Positions 13,901 to 25,970 of a stretch of DNA of 64,000 nt are shown piece after piece (positions within the stretch are counted from its first letter, which is position 1; every line of letters begins with the position of its first letter). This stretch comes from Dasyornis broadbenti (taxonomy: Eukaryota; Chordata; Aves; Passeriformes; Dasyornithidae): the NCBI GenBank assembly GCA_013397935.1, contig VZRN01001317.1, positions 1,903,606-1,967,605 on the forward strand, given 5' to 3'. Under the pieces are notes generated by a model. That model made no database searches, had not been told where the DNA came from, and saw nothing but the letters and a program-made list of their open reading frames with translations. The translations under genes were made by a program, and so were the position numbers.

Positions 13901-16900
13901 CTGCGTTCCCTCCTCCCCACCCCTGCACCCAGCAAGGCAACATTTGCACCACTGTTTGCAACCAACAAACCAAACCCAGCAGAAGCACAATAAAAACAAG
14001 CAGCTGTTTAGCTTTGGATCCCTTTGAAGTTTACACCCAGCCACACACAGGCCTGCGGCAGGATGCTTTGGCTCCTGGGGGAGCCACCTTCACTTTCCTT
14101 CTCTCTCTCCCAAGGTTTATTTCTCTCTCCTCAGCCCTCCTCAGCACTGACCCACGGACCTGCTGTTTCTACTGCCGAGAAAGCCTTCAACATAAATGTT
14201 CAGCCCTCGTCAGGTTCACACCTTTGAGGAGTACGTGCTCCCCTTCATTCACTGCCCCCCAGACTCCCAACACACAATGCAGACTCTGCAGAGGATACCA
14301 CATCATAGCATGTGTTTAGTAAAAATATATATATTTCAGGTGAAGTATGCATGCCTCAAATAATTTTGACCTAGATAGAAGCTGCTTTTATTAAGTTGCC
14401 ACATCTATTACCAAGGAGAATGAGTCAAGTAGGCTATAGTATTCCATGGGTTTCTTTTTACAAGCTTTGCTCTTAAAGGGGAACTTTTGAAACATTGTTC
14501 TCTCTCATCAAAGAAGATGAGAAAGAATAGGATTAAGGTGAAGAGAAGGATTTCTTTGAATAGGGAAGATATAATTACACATTTTCCATGGCACATGCTG
14601 AAAAATGTAATATTGGATAATGCAAGTAACCTCAAATTTTTCATTGTATTTTAATAGTGAGCTCTCTTTTAAGATTTTTATATTATATACATTATATAGT
14701 TATAGGTATAGACACTTCTCTCACATAAAAGAGATTTAAAAGGAATCAAACAAGAATAAACTCTTCCTCCCTAACCACTAAGGAAGTGTGATAAAGAAGG
14801 ACAATATCAGATTAGCTACAAAATTTCCATCTCATTGTTTCCTGAAAAATAAAATTTTATAATCAACATACTCCATACAAGCTGTGCAGAGCAAGTATCT
14901 CTTCCAAAAATGCACAGAGCAGTAGTAAAAATCAAGCATGGACTCAACGACATCTGTTGTGGCATTGTTATCAAATGCCATCTTTTTTACAAAAATCTGT
15001 AACAGTCACTACTTTTTTGTGTGGAAATATTAGTTTGTATGCGGCATCTAAAAGCTGGCACACAAGGACCGACAGATGCTTTGGTTTTACCTCATCTTCA
15101 ACTTACTTGGCTTCTCATTACACTAGCTGCAGCTCGGCAAATTATTCCTCTGCTTTGGAAAGCAGACAAAATGCCATCTGTCTCTGCATGGTTATCAAAA
15201 CTAATACTGTAACGTGAAAAAACTATGATCTGAAATCATACCTGGCAACTACATGGTGAGGTCGAGTACCCTGTTAGATTACTCACAGACACAAATTTCT
15301 GTTAGTGGACACCCACCTCTCCCACCGTGCACTCGGCTGCAGGAACAGCCAGGCTCTGACCTTTCTTGCTCGTAGCTGTTTCTCATGCCATTGACATTGA
15401 CTGACACTAATTATGGCTTAGAATGCAAAATGAGGTAGCTTCTCACCAACTGAGACTCCAAGGTCACCGTGATTAGAGTATGAGCAGCTTTTGGTTTTTC
15501 TTGTAAAAATGAGAGGCTGAATGCATGGAGGAAAGAGGTGGAAAGGTCAAGGAAAGAGAAAGAGCAAGATTACATCAGTGTGGTTCAGCATGTAATCACA
15601 TTGGTCCAACAGCTACAAGATTCATCACTAAAGCTTTAGGGAAGGGAAAACATGATCATGGTGTCATTAGATAAAACAGAAAAGAACCAAAAGGTAGGAA
15701 AACGCCTGACAGTCCTGCCCTTAAGCTGACAGAGAAGTCATCCTCAGAGCTTCTCTTCCTTTCTAAATACCATGATAATTTCTCCAGCAACTGGTGAAGT
15801 ACAGAGCAGAATAAATACCTCGTACAGACACAAGTAACAAAGCTGGCTTTTGTACACTGCAGAAATGCTCCAGTGCCAGCTCCAGAGTTAGTTTCAACCA
15901 AACACATGGTAGAGACAAAACTGAGGTGAGGATCCTGTGGAACAGCCATGGGGAGGTGATCAAAATCCAGGTTAGTAGACATTGTCCTTTTTTGTGGAGC
16001 TTCTGACCTGTACACTGATAAAAATGAGAGTGGAGCAGTTGTTCTCATCCTCCTCCTAAGCATCCCCTACTGCTTATGGTCAGAGGCAGGGTACAAGTTA
16101 AGCTCTTTGGTCTGCAGAAAAACTGTGTCATGTCTTGTTGCAAAGAGGTGAGGGTTGCACAAACAAGTCCACTGCACTGTGTCTGTATTCAGCAAAATGA
16201 GTATCAGATCCTGCCATACTGCACGACCAAAAGACTGCTCCTGGATACTCAGTGGTTAAGAAACCATTCCTTGGCCAACCCTAGTCATGCAACAGTGCAA
16301 ATCAACTCAGAGCTGATAGCACCGAGCATACCATTCTAATTGTTATTTCATGTTTAAAACACTACAGAAAGCATTTCCACTCCCTCCTCTCCTTCCTCTA
16401 CCATCTGAGATGCATTGAACCAAATATTAATTCTTTCTCAAATTGCATAAATGTATTAATATTCAATATGAGAAAGACTGACCACCAAATTTCTTGTCCC
16501 TTACGTATTTTCGGGCTGAAATTACTCCTGTCTTGCACTGATGTATGACAACAATGAAGTTCAGTCCTGATACAAATATAGGTTTATTTAAAACTGTCCA
16601 AGGTAGGAGAACACTTGTGAGGAAAAAATGCTTTAAACAAATCACTTTATTGTGTTGTGTTTTAATACATTTTTAAGTTTGGCTCAAAAAAAGCAGCATC
16701 TACTCTTGAGTATGTGCTGTTTTCCTCTATCATGACTACTTCTTTAATATCTTAAAGTGTAGTTTGTGTAGATTACACACCACCTTCCATGCAGTTCTGG
16801 CAATAGTTAGTAGAGTTTCCTTACAGGGATCCATTGCTGTGGTGAGCAGTCCTACGGCACATGCCTGGAGAATGGTGTCCCTTTAAGTTGTGCTCTGCCA

Positions 16901-19900
16901 CCCCTTCGAACTGGCACCATAATGTAGGACTGAGAAATCATTATATCCCCTTGGAATCCCTCTCTGCAGAACAGGCAGCGTGCATTGCCTATCAGTTACA
17001 TTCACACCTCATCTAAATGAGTAGAAAAGAACAGAAGGATGGAGAAGGCTCAGAGCTTCCTCTCTTCCTTCAAGGCTCCCTTTTTTCCTTCTATACAACA
17101 TTCTCCTTTATGTTCTTGGCTACGCTGTATTATCATGAGCTCCTTGGGAAAAGACCTCTTCTCTCTATCTACAAAGAAATCATTAAAAAACAGTAATGTC
17201 TTGGCTTCACTATGTAGTTATTTTCTCCTTGTATGTTCTTGCTCCCAGCAGTGTTAAGTCCATGTGTAGCTCTTATTCACAGGAAATCCTTTTAGTCTTA
17301 CAATGAGGTCTTTGTAGCAAGTCTTTGGTGTTATTCTTCTGTATTTGCAAGGACTCTTGAATACCGAGCTGCCTGGGACACAGTATCTAGGGGAATAACT
17401 AATATAGGCTAAACATAAACTAATTTTGGGGAACAAAAGCAGCTTTCAAGCTATATGCAAAGTTACTAAAGGCTGTTTTTTCAATGAGGGTGAGTGGAAG
17501 TGACAATTCTTTTGCACTTAATGAGGCAGAGTAGCAGAGATTAGAGAAACCCTCTAAATTATTTGGCTGTTGAATAAAAATCCAATTTAAATCTAGTGGA
17601 AAGTAAGAGCTTTGGTTCAGCTGTAGAATCAGGGTGCATAGGCAAGGAAAATAAGCAGTCTTTTTAGATCCAGTCCCTAAACTAGTAACAGTTTATTATA
17701 TAAAAGCCAAGCATAGATAATGAGAAAAAGAATATGTTAAAAATAAAGAAAAAAAGAAATCCTTGGGAGACCAAGAGGTTTGCTCAATGTTATTAACTAT
17801 TCCATGCAAAACAGTAGCCATTCTAGAGAAACTGATATGCCTTCCTCTCACACTCCCTTGGGCCAGGGCCTCAGAGGAGACAGCACTTCACAGTAAGACC
17901 AGCATGGCAGCATCTGAGGATATTTCTGTTTACTGGTGTTGCTCAGCAGTGCCCATCAGAACATTTCAACTACCTGAAAGATGCTGTGTGAGGACTTGGG
18001 ATAAAATCTGCACCGCAAGGGAGTGAAACCAGCAGAACAGCAATAAAGAGCCAAGCAAAGGTTTAAAAGGTTTACAGTGTGGAGAACTTCAATCAAGTGT
18101 TCTCAACCTTTTTCATCTTGGAAAGTCCCACTTCCGTATCAGCCAGGGAAAAAAATTCATTTCTTGTTTTGTTCAAAAGAAGAAACTGTAACTTGGCAGT
18201 AGTCCATTGCAAACAATAAACACCAACAGAACTTTGCCAGTTTCCACAGTGGTTATATATCTTGGAGCCCATCCGTTCCTCTTTACTTTGGCTGTCTCTG
18301 CAGACTACAAGGATTGTCTGCTAAGCTGATGACCACATAGGTCAACCCAGTGAAACGGAATGAAAAGTTATGTGTATGAATAAATATTGACTTCTGGCCT
18401 TCTTGAAAACTATGACTCCCTAAATGACAACCTAGTCCTCAGAAATGAAAAACACCCCCGTAAGCTCTTTTCTTAACACAACAATCAAAAATAGCACACA
18501 CATGCAACCTTCCCAAGGAGAGCTGTTTGTTTAGCAGAGCTAAAGTCAACTGGCTTCCTGTGGATTTGTCATCTTAGACATAGTCTTTCACTAAAACAGT
18601 CTCATGGAGGAATAGGCCATTCACGTGCCTCTTCTTTCTGGAAAATGTGTCATTGAAACACAGAATCCAGACCCTGTTTTAAGTGGGATAATTATCATGG
18701 TCTTCTTCACCCTGTACTTTAAACTTGAACCATGGCTCATGGAGATCGCTGATTTTCTATTCTGTTTCATTAAAAGAATCAATTCAACCAGCTGATAGAA
18801 GAGGAATTCTATCACAGAGTCTCATCACCTCATTTCTAAAACAAATAAGGCTTGAAAATCATAAACTCCAAAACAAACTAAGAGGGTGGAGTTAGCTCAC
18901 ACTACAACTGATGAGGCTTCCAAAGACAGCTGAGCTAATCTGATGCCCAGATGAGTCCACAACACCCTCCAGCTCATTATTAAATACAAATCTATAGAGC
19001 ACATCACTGTATTCAGCCTTCAGAAGATAGGTCTTTATGGTGACTGTAAAATTCTCATTAGGCTACTGGGATTATCTCTTCCCTTTATCTTATTTGTTTG
19101 GCTCTATAAATGCTGAAGAAAAGACATGATGAATCAATGAGTGATTCAGATTTTTGCCTTCAGTCTTTATCATCAGGCATTTATCTGCTTTTTGTCTCTG
19201 GAGTTTTTTATCCTGCAGCAAATTTATTGTAGTGCCTCTGAGCGATTTTTTTTCTTTTCCTTCCCCTCCCTTCCCCCAATACTCTATTGATTTTCTCATT
19301 TTTACAAATAAGCATAGCAATAAATAAAATTACAAAAGCTCAGGACAGAATCGTAGCTGAACAAATACACTCATCAGGAATAAAAAATTGTTGGCTAGAC
19401 TGGGAAAATTACAGCTCCCTCATGTACATTCTTTATTATGAAGTGAAAATGCAATTAGTAAAGCAGAAGAATCTCAGAGTCAGGCTTTTATTTCCTATTT
19501 TGCTACTGATGCACTGTGGTCACAGGTGGTGTATTTTAAAGTAATTGGGCAACATTACCTAAGGTGGGGGTGAAATAGAGGTGTTCTAACTCCACTGGCA
19601 CCACTGCTTGACAAGGAGGTCATGGTGTCACCCTGCTGTCACCATCACAGCTCCACGCAGGATCAGTGTCATAAACAATCACCTCTCAGGTTGGCTGAGA
19701 GATGTGTAAATGGAACGTCGGCAAGTTGGTTTTTAACTTCTTGGGTTGAAAAGTCCAGTTATACAGAACATACAGAAATGATAGATCAATATATTTCTGA
19801 AGATTCTACAGACTTTAGAATACTAAATTCTAATTTCAAAGTATTGTGGAATTATTTTGTGGCCTTAGGCATTTACAAGGACACAGAATTCTACTTAGGT

Positions 19901-20340
19901 GTGATGGAAGAGTCGTTTTGCAGAGTAAGAGAGGATCCAGCTCAATATTCTCTATTAGGTTCCTGTTTTCTACAGATAGATTTATATTAGTACAAATAGT
20001 CTCCTAATACTTGAAAAATATAAGGCACCAAATTTATAATAAATGTTTCCTGAAAGAAACTCATTAGATAATTTTCAGAGTCAGTTAAGGTGTTGCACGT
20101 TCTCACTAACCTTATACGCTTAGAAAGGTTTAAGGATTTATTCTTTCGGAAACAAACAAACAAAACCCTTGTCAGTTCACTAACCCTGAAAACTAGTCAT
20201 GAGAAATATTTCCAAGTACAGTATCTAATATATCACCTGCTCTTTTTCTGCATGAAGAATAAGAAAACTTGATGAGAAAAAAAAAATTGCCAATACCTGC
20301 AATATCTCCGATATACATTTTCTATGACAGAACTCATTTA
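10946..20340. other. gene desert, no gene recognised
   Basis: Mostly AT-rich unique sequence. A GC- and pyrimidine-richer patch at about 13800-14300 and a polypyrimidine run at about 19246-19278 stand out by composition only. A weak hAT-like motif lies at 18092. No exon or RNA gene is supported. Confidence 0.6.
18092..18150. other. possible single terminal motif of an old hAT-like element
   Basis: AAGTGTTCTCAACCTTTTTC followed by ATCTTGGAAAGTCCC resembles the GGTTCTCAACCTTTTTCAT start shared by several old hAT elements. No matching inverted end was found within about 400 bases, so the call is weak. Confidence 0.2.
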
Positions 20341-20645
20341 GCACTTCGGCCGGGCCAGGCAGGCACAATTTGTCTGGCTCCCGGGGCGGGAGGATCGGGG
20401 TCCCTTTCCCGGGATGCTGCTGCTGCCGCCCCGCTGAGCCATCCGTGACACAGGGACAGCCCCGCTGAGCCATCCGTGACACAGGGACAGTCCCGCAGAG
20501 CCATCTGTGACACAGGGACAGGCCCACTCGCTGCCACCACTGCCCAAAGTCAGGCCACCACTGCTGCCCAAAGCCCAAAAGCCGGGCCACCACCGCTGCC
20601 CAAAGCCATGCCCCGTACAAGGGCCATGGGGCGAGTTGGAGGAGA
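20341..20645. other. GC-rich island containing the minisatellite
   Basis: The patch is about 300 bases, unusually G+C-rich and CpG-containing (CGGCCGGGCC, CCCGGGGCGGGAGGATCGGG, CCCGCTGAG). It has abrupt edges against AT-rich sequence on both sides. Minus-strand frames are open across it, but they follow the repeat and show no domain, so I do not call a gene. It could be an expanded minisatellite or an inserted GC-rich element. Confidence 0.6.
20429..20521. repeat. 31-bp minisatellite, three copies
   Basis: The unit CCCCGCTGAGCCATCCGTGA plus CACAGGGACAG (31 bp) occurs at 20429, 20460 and 20491. The first two copies are identical by eye and the third has three mismatches. Because 31 is not a multiple of three, it cannot encode a repeated peptide in one frame. 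A second degenerate repeat of GGCCACCAC.GCTGCCCAAAG follows at about 20533-20605. Confidence 0.92.
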
Positions 20646-20874
20646 AGGATGTGGGATAATTGTGCTCCTGTGTGCTCAGGGGTTCAGGCAGTGTCTGCAC
20701 AGCTGGTTTCAGCTGTGGCCTTGTTCAGAAAACACATTTTTCATTCCTGTCATGAGACACATTTGGAGAAACTAAAACACTGAACAATCCAGGTGAAAAA
20801 TGAACCACAAAGAGAAAGAAACGTCAGGGAGGCAAAACTGAAGGGAAATACAAAATGAAAGTTAATACTTGCCC

Positions 20875-20893
20875 TTTTTTTTTTTTTTTTTTT
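20875..20893. repeat. poly(T) run of 19
   Basis: An uninterrupted run of T. It could be the A-tail of an old retroposed sequence on the minus strand, but nothing recognisable lies next to it. Confidence 0.85.
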
Positions 20894-23800
20894 GCCTGTC
20901 AGTCTAACACAAGAACCACAACACAGTTTGTTTTTGCCTTTTTTAGAGGAAGCAACAGCAGGGAATGGGGATAAGCCACAAGACAGCTGGAGGCAAAGTA
21001 CAGTATTACCTCATTGCAAGATGGACTTGATGAAAAAAAAATCTATAATCTTAGTGGAAAACAGCTGTATTTAAGAAATTAATTGTACTGGACAGCACAA
21101 CTAGTAAATGAAAGCTCCACATGGTTGACACTAAAATAGGCTGGAACAGTCTGGCAAGTTGTCTAAGCTAAGCAAAACTTCCAAGAAAAATATTACAAAA
21201 AAATCTGAGAAAAAAATAGTAGAAGAATTATTAAATTTGGAGAATGTGGAGACTAGGGGGTGTGGTGGTCATTTGCATCCCTGGCATAAGAAAGCAGTAC
21301 AGGAATTACATAAATGGAAGAAGAATTAATTTTGCATAAAAACTACCTGAAACCTAAATGTTGAAAGAACTCCAAAGGAGATTAATATTGCAGAAATTGC
21401 TCATGCAAAGCTGTGTGGGATGATGACAGAAACAACACCATAAGTGACCTCATCTAGCATCATAGAAGCTGCCTCTGGCACAGGAAATAAAGCAATTGCC
21501 TCTGAACACAGGTCTCATTTGCTCCTGATAAATCTTAACGAGATGAACAAACTAGGGGAACTTAATGTATTTTCAAATAAGGATACCTACCTCCATCGCT
21601 ACATTTCAGGAAAGTTAACAGACTTGATATTTACTACTATCAAAAACATACTTGATTTAACTATAGTGCATCTGGCAGGAAAACATTACTACTGTTAGAG
21701 CAGTCACTTGTAGAGTCTAGAGAGCAAATGTCACTTATTTTATAGTCCAAGCACAGAGAAATTTTACTTCTTCACAGCTATCCAATTGCCAAAGAATAAT
21801 TAAACATTATGCAACTAATTTCTAAATTCTATATTTTAATTCAGTGAGGTCTTTAATTTGCTTGACAGACTTACGTCTTTGCAAAGATGGCCCAGTGTAT
21901 GGCATAGAAACCTGCATCAAGAATTTCCAGGCATTTTTCCCCCCAAAAAAGAATGGCAAAAAGTTAAAAGCAAAAGAAAGTCATTTGGAAAAAAAAAAAG
22001 AAAAAACCCCCACAAAATATCTGGCAGTGCAGAAGAAAAGCTATCCCACCCAAATTTGATTAAAGCTTTCAGCAAAGACTATTCAGTACATATTCCACCT
22101 TCAAGGCAAAGATAAAGTTCTTCACTTCAATCAGTGATAGAGGATAAGTTGAAATAAATTTCATTAATTGGATGTATTTGAAAAGGTCATTTAAAAATCA
22201 CTACAAAGTAGATGGCATCACTTGGGTCTCATCCTGCCTTCATGGAAAGCAGTGGTGTTCCTAAGCTACCTCAGCCCTCAAAAAGGGAAAATGTTGTGTA
22301 GTTAAGGAGGGTCACGATATGTGCTGGCAGAACAGATTATAGCCAGAGCTAAGTCTGAACTCCAGATTCCTTTTCTAGATGGGGTACCAAACTGTATTCA
22401 ACACTGGTAGCTGAGAACTGATAAAACAGAGTCCCTTTCTACTAAAAAAGCCTTTCAAATCTGCAAAAGTAGAACATGCTCGGTCATGCATGAATAATAA
22501 ACACTCTGCTTCTCTATGTTACTACAAGAACCTTTCCTGATTTACTTGCCACATCTACCTGGGAAAAACGCGAGAAATGTTTCCAGCATACCCCTTCCAG
22601 CAGTGCAAAGGTATGCTAAAGGAACAACAAAATCTGGCCTTATCCTCCACATCAAGAGAAAATATTCTGGTGAAGGTTTTACACCTGCTCACAATGCTTG
22701 GTCCAAGGTACAGGAAGTCTGAAAAAGAAACCAGTAGGTCAGTAACTTCTACATAGGCAGCTCTTCATACTGTCAGTCTTTGTACTGAACTTTTGTTCAT
22801 TATTATGAGTCTGCTTGCAAAAGGAATGCATGGATTGGGACTTTCCCCTTCCCCATCTTCTCTCCTGGACACCTGTAAATATGAAGACATCTCGTGTTCT
22901 GTATTTGCTATTGCCTTAAATGACCTATTTCTTTGGGAATTGATAGTTTCTTATGTTCCTCTGTAAGAAGCCATATGGGCTGTATTCCAGGCTAAATAGC
23001 AAATTTACTCCTAAGAACAGAAAGAGCAGTTTTTCGTGGCAAGATGACTCCTTATGTGAGGACAGGACTGTGAGTGAAGTCACAGCTTGTCACCTCTGTG
23101 CCACTGCCTTGCTGGTAAACTTCACCAAATCCATTAATCTCACTGGATTCCCAGTTTCCCTTTTTTGTGCAAAGCTTTCTTGCCTCTGGAAGACATTGGA
23201 AAGACAAATTCATTAATCTCTGCAAAATGCTGAGAGGTCTGCTTACCACTGATTTTGGAAAAGACTCTTCATGAGAGTGCATTTGCTAGAATGGGAAGAG
23301 CATTGTTTGGTTTGGATCCCACGTAAAGAATCTGAATTAACAGGAGTGATGAAGGACGAACACCTCTAGTGGAACTGATGAAGCTTCAGGAGGGAAATAC
23401 CTGCTGAACTGACCCAGAAAGGGTTAAGTGTCTAATGGAAAAATCCCTATGGGCTTGAACTTAACGTGCAGTGACAATGAGGAAATCCATCTGGATGTAA
23501 AGCTGCAAGAAATACAAGGCATCAAGAAAGGCAGCATTATGCTTTTTGTGAGTTAGGAGTTATTGTATCCAGCATTTGTCATGATACCTTAGATAACACA
23601 TAATTGTTCTCCAAAGGGTTCTCCATAGAGCTCGCATAATGAAGCAGGTTTCAAAAGTGCTTAGTGGGAAGAGAAGAGGGTGTCTCATGACAAACATAAA
23701 TGTTCCTTGTATTTCAAAAGGAGCGAGTTTCAGTAATTGAAATAAATTCTACACACCGGTAACAGGCATGTGAACAGACCTGCTTGTATTTAAGTTCAGG

Positions 23801-25070
23801 AAGATAATCAGAAAGAGAGAGAGAAGATAATTGTGCCTAGTTTTGTACCCAGGATGCTGCTCTGAGATTTGCAGACAGCCATGTCCAGCAGGAGCTTAGC
23901 AGGGTCAGCCATAGCTCGTTTATGGAAGAGCTGGGACTTAATAGCAAATGAGTCAAGAATCCAGAGTAAATTAATAAAACCAGTACGGAGTCAGGTCAAG
24001 AACAGCAAAGACAAGAAAGAAGTTAATTTTTCTCGCAGAGGTATTTTTGGCTGTTGATTTTGTATCTCTGTGGTTTTGGGGGAAAAAAAGGACCATTCCT
24101 TCTTTGCTTGCTTCCAGAATGCACCTGTTTGCATGAACGGAGATGGGAGCCATCAAACCATCAGCAATACCCAGCAAAGCACATTTTTGTAAGACTGGGA
24201 AACAAAGAGGATAAATGAGCACAACTCAATGAGAGCAGAAAAATTCAAATGACATTGTGGGAAATGGAAAACACTCTATTAAATAGATACTCATGCCAAG
24301 GCGATGAACTGACTATGAGGCAAGCTCAGGAGACAGTTCAGCTGGACACACTGGAGGACTTTGGCAAGTCATTTAGTCAGCATTGTCCTCACCTGTCCAA
24401 GGGAAATAATTTTCCAGTGTTTCAAAGACACAGTGAACTACCTGACTTATCTGTTGATACTTGACATGCTCTGAAACTCTATAATGTGCTTATTACCATA
24501 ACCTTTAATCAAGTATTTTATTAAATGTGTTTTTAAATAGTGCAGTTTAGAGGGTAAAATTAACAAGTAAATAAAGCAGAAAAGCAAAGTCAAAATCACA
24601 ATGAGCAACACGCAGTGGTTATTCCTCGAGGCTGCTCATGTTTTAAACACCCCCTCTCAGGGCTGCTCAGTACTTTCCGCTGAACACGACAGCATCCACT
24701 GGTGATTGACACTCAGCCATTACACAGTGCAGTTTTGTCAGCAGGAACTCAAGGAAAAAGTGAAGCTGAACACCTTTGGATAAGTGTGCACTCCTGAAAA
24801 TGGCCATAATTTACTCAAGCCTCTTCCATTGATGCTGATAGGAGTAACATTTTAAGATAAGCCTGTAGAAAAAAACTGTAATTTTCTGGTTTCATAAAAA
24901 ATCCTTGTTTCTTTCCCTACTGCTTTTGTGGGAAGAGGAAGCCCCAGGCATCTGACTGCAAGCTCTCAGTCACCCAGTGACTCTGACCTACAGAGCATAA
25001 TACAGAGCAATCACACCTCCATGGGGTAGCTATTCAGAGACATTCAAGCCTATACAGGTGAACTGGGTTC

Positions 25071-25215
25071 CTTGCTTTTTTGGGTTGGTTTTTTTTCTTT
25101 TTTTTTTCCTTTTCTTTCTTTTCATCTCTGAATTCCTCAGTCTGGGCAGATTTTCTTTTCTCTTTTCCTTTATTTTATTTCATTTTTATTATTTCACCTC
25201 CTCTTTGCCTTTGCC
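25071..25215. repeat. long polypyrimidine (T/C-rich) tract
   Basis: About 145 bases are almost entirely T and C on the plus strand (TTTTTTTTCTTTTTTTTTTC, then CTTTTCTTTCTTTTC, later CTCTTTTCCTTTATTTTA and a C7-type run). There are a few interruptions such as GAATTCCTCAG. Mirror-like stretches of this type can form triplex DNA. There is no gene here. Confidence 0.8.
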
Positions 25216-25887
25216 CCCCCTCAAAGGTACATCAATCACCACTACCAGTTTGAGCTGGGAAAGGAAGGCTACCTCAAGGTCACTGTGTAAAAAGCCCTAA
25301 TGCTTTTCAGTGAAAGGGAAGGGAAAAGAGGCCGTAAGTGGCTTCCTGTTTCTATTCATTGTTTAGGGAAACTCCTTAGGAAGGAAGGAGAAAGTATGCA
25401 TGTGGGGAAGGCTGTACGGCCAGAGGAAGGGGGAAGGGCCATACACAAAAGGGCAGTCCTTCAAGATAATATCCCGCAAAGAGAAAAAACTTATTGGCAT
25501 GCAAATAGATGAGTGTGAGTTGGAGAGAGATGAAGGAAACAGATGAAATTCCCCAGAGACAAGCAGTTCCCTTGAGGCCAATTGCCCGTGAAAGGGGCTG
25601 GCCATGGCTGGCAAGGACAGATACCATAGAAGGGAAGTGGGGGAACTGCTCCAATAAATCCAGCATGTGTTCCTTCCTGGATTTTCATCATGCTGCCAGA
25701 GGAGCAGGCTGCATGGAGCAGCTGTGCTTCTGCTCAGCCCTGACACAATCTCTCAAGATAGCCAGTGCTTGTGCTCCCACCCTTCAGGTGGGTACAGAGG
25801 GGAAGAGGAGCTTTCACCGTGGCAGAAACCTCATAACTGGCTTCCCCTTCCTCCTCACCTTTCCTCTCACTTGCATGTTAGTGACCT

Positions 25888-25970
25888 GCAGAGGAGGTGC
25901 TGGCCCCAAAGGGGCACAGGCAGCAGAGGAGGTGCTGGCCCCAAAGGGGCACAGGCAGCAGAGGAGGTGG
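25888..25970. repeat. 35-bp tandem repeat, about 2.4 copies
   Basis: The unit GCAGAGGAGGTGCTGGCCCC plus AAAGGGGCACAGGCA starts at 25888, 25923 and 25958. The first two copies are identical and the third breaks off after GCAGAGGAGGTG. Surrounding sequence is moderately GC-rich with no recognisable gene. Confidence 0.92.

Noticed and set aside
13807..14319. 170-codon plus-strand open frame rich in Pro, Ser and Cys
   Set aside because: Low-complexity composition from C- and T-rich DNA, with no family resemblance.
20225..20775. Overlapping open frames on both strands with repeated CVTDGSAG-like peptides
   Set aside because: They are translations of a 31-bp minisatellite, which shifts frame at each unit, so no single protein is encoded.
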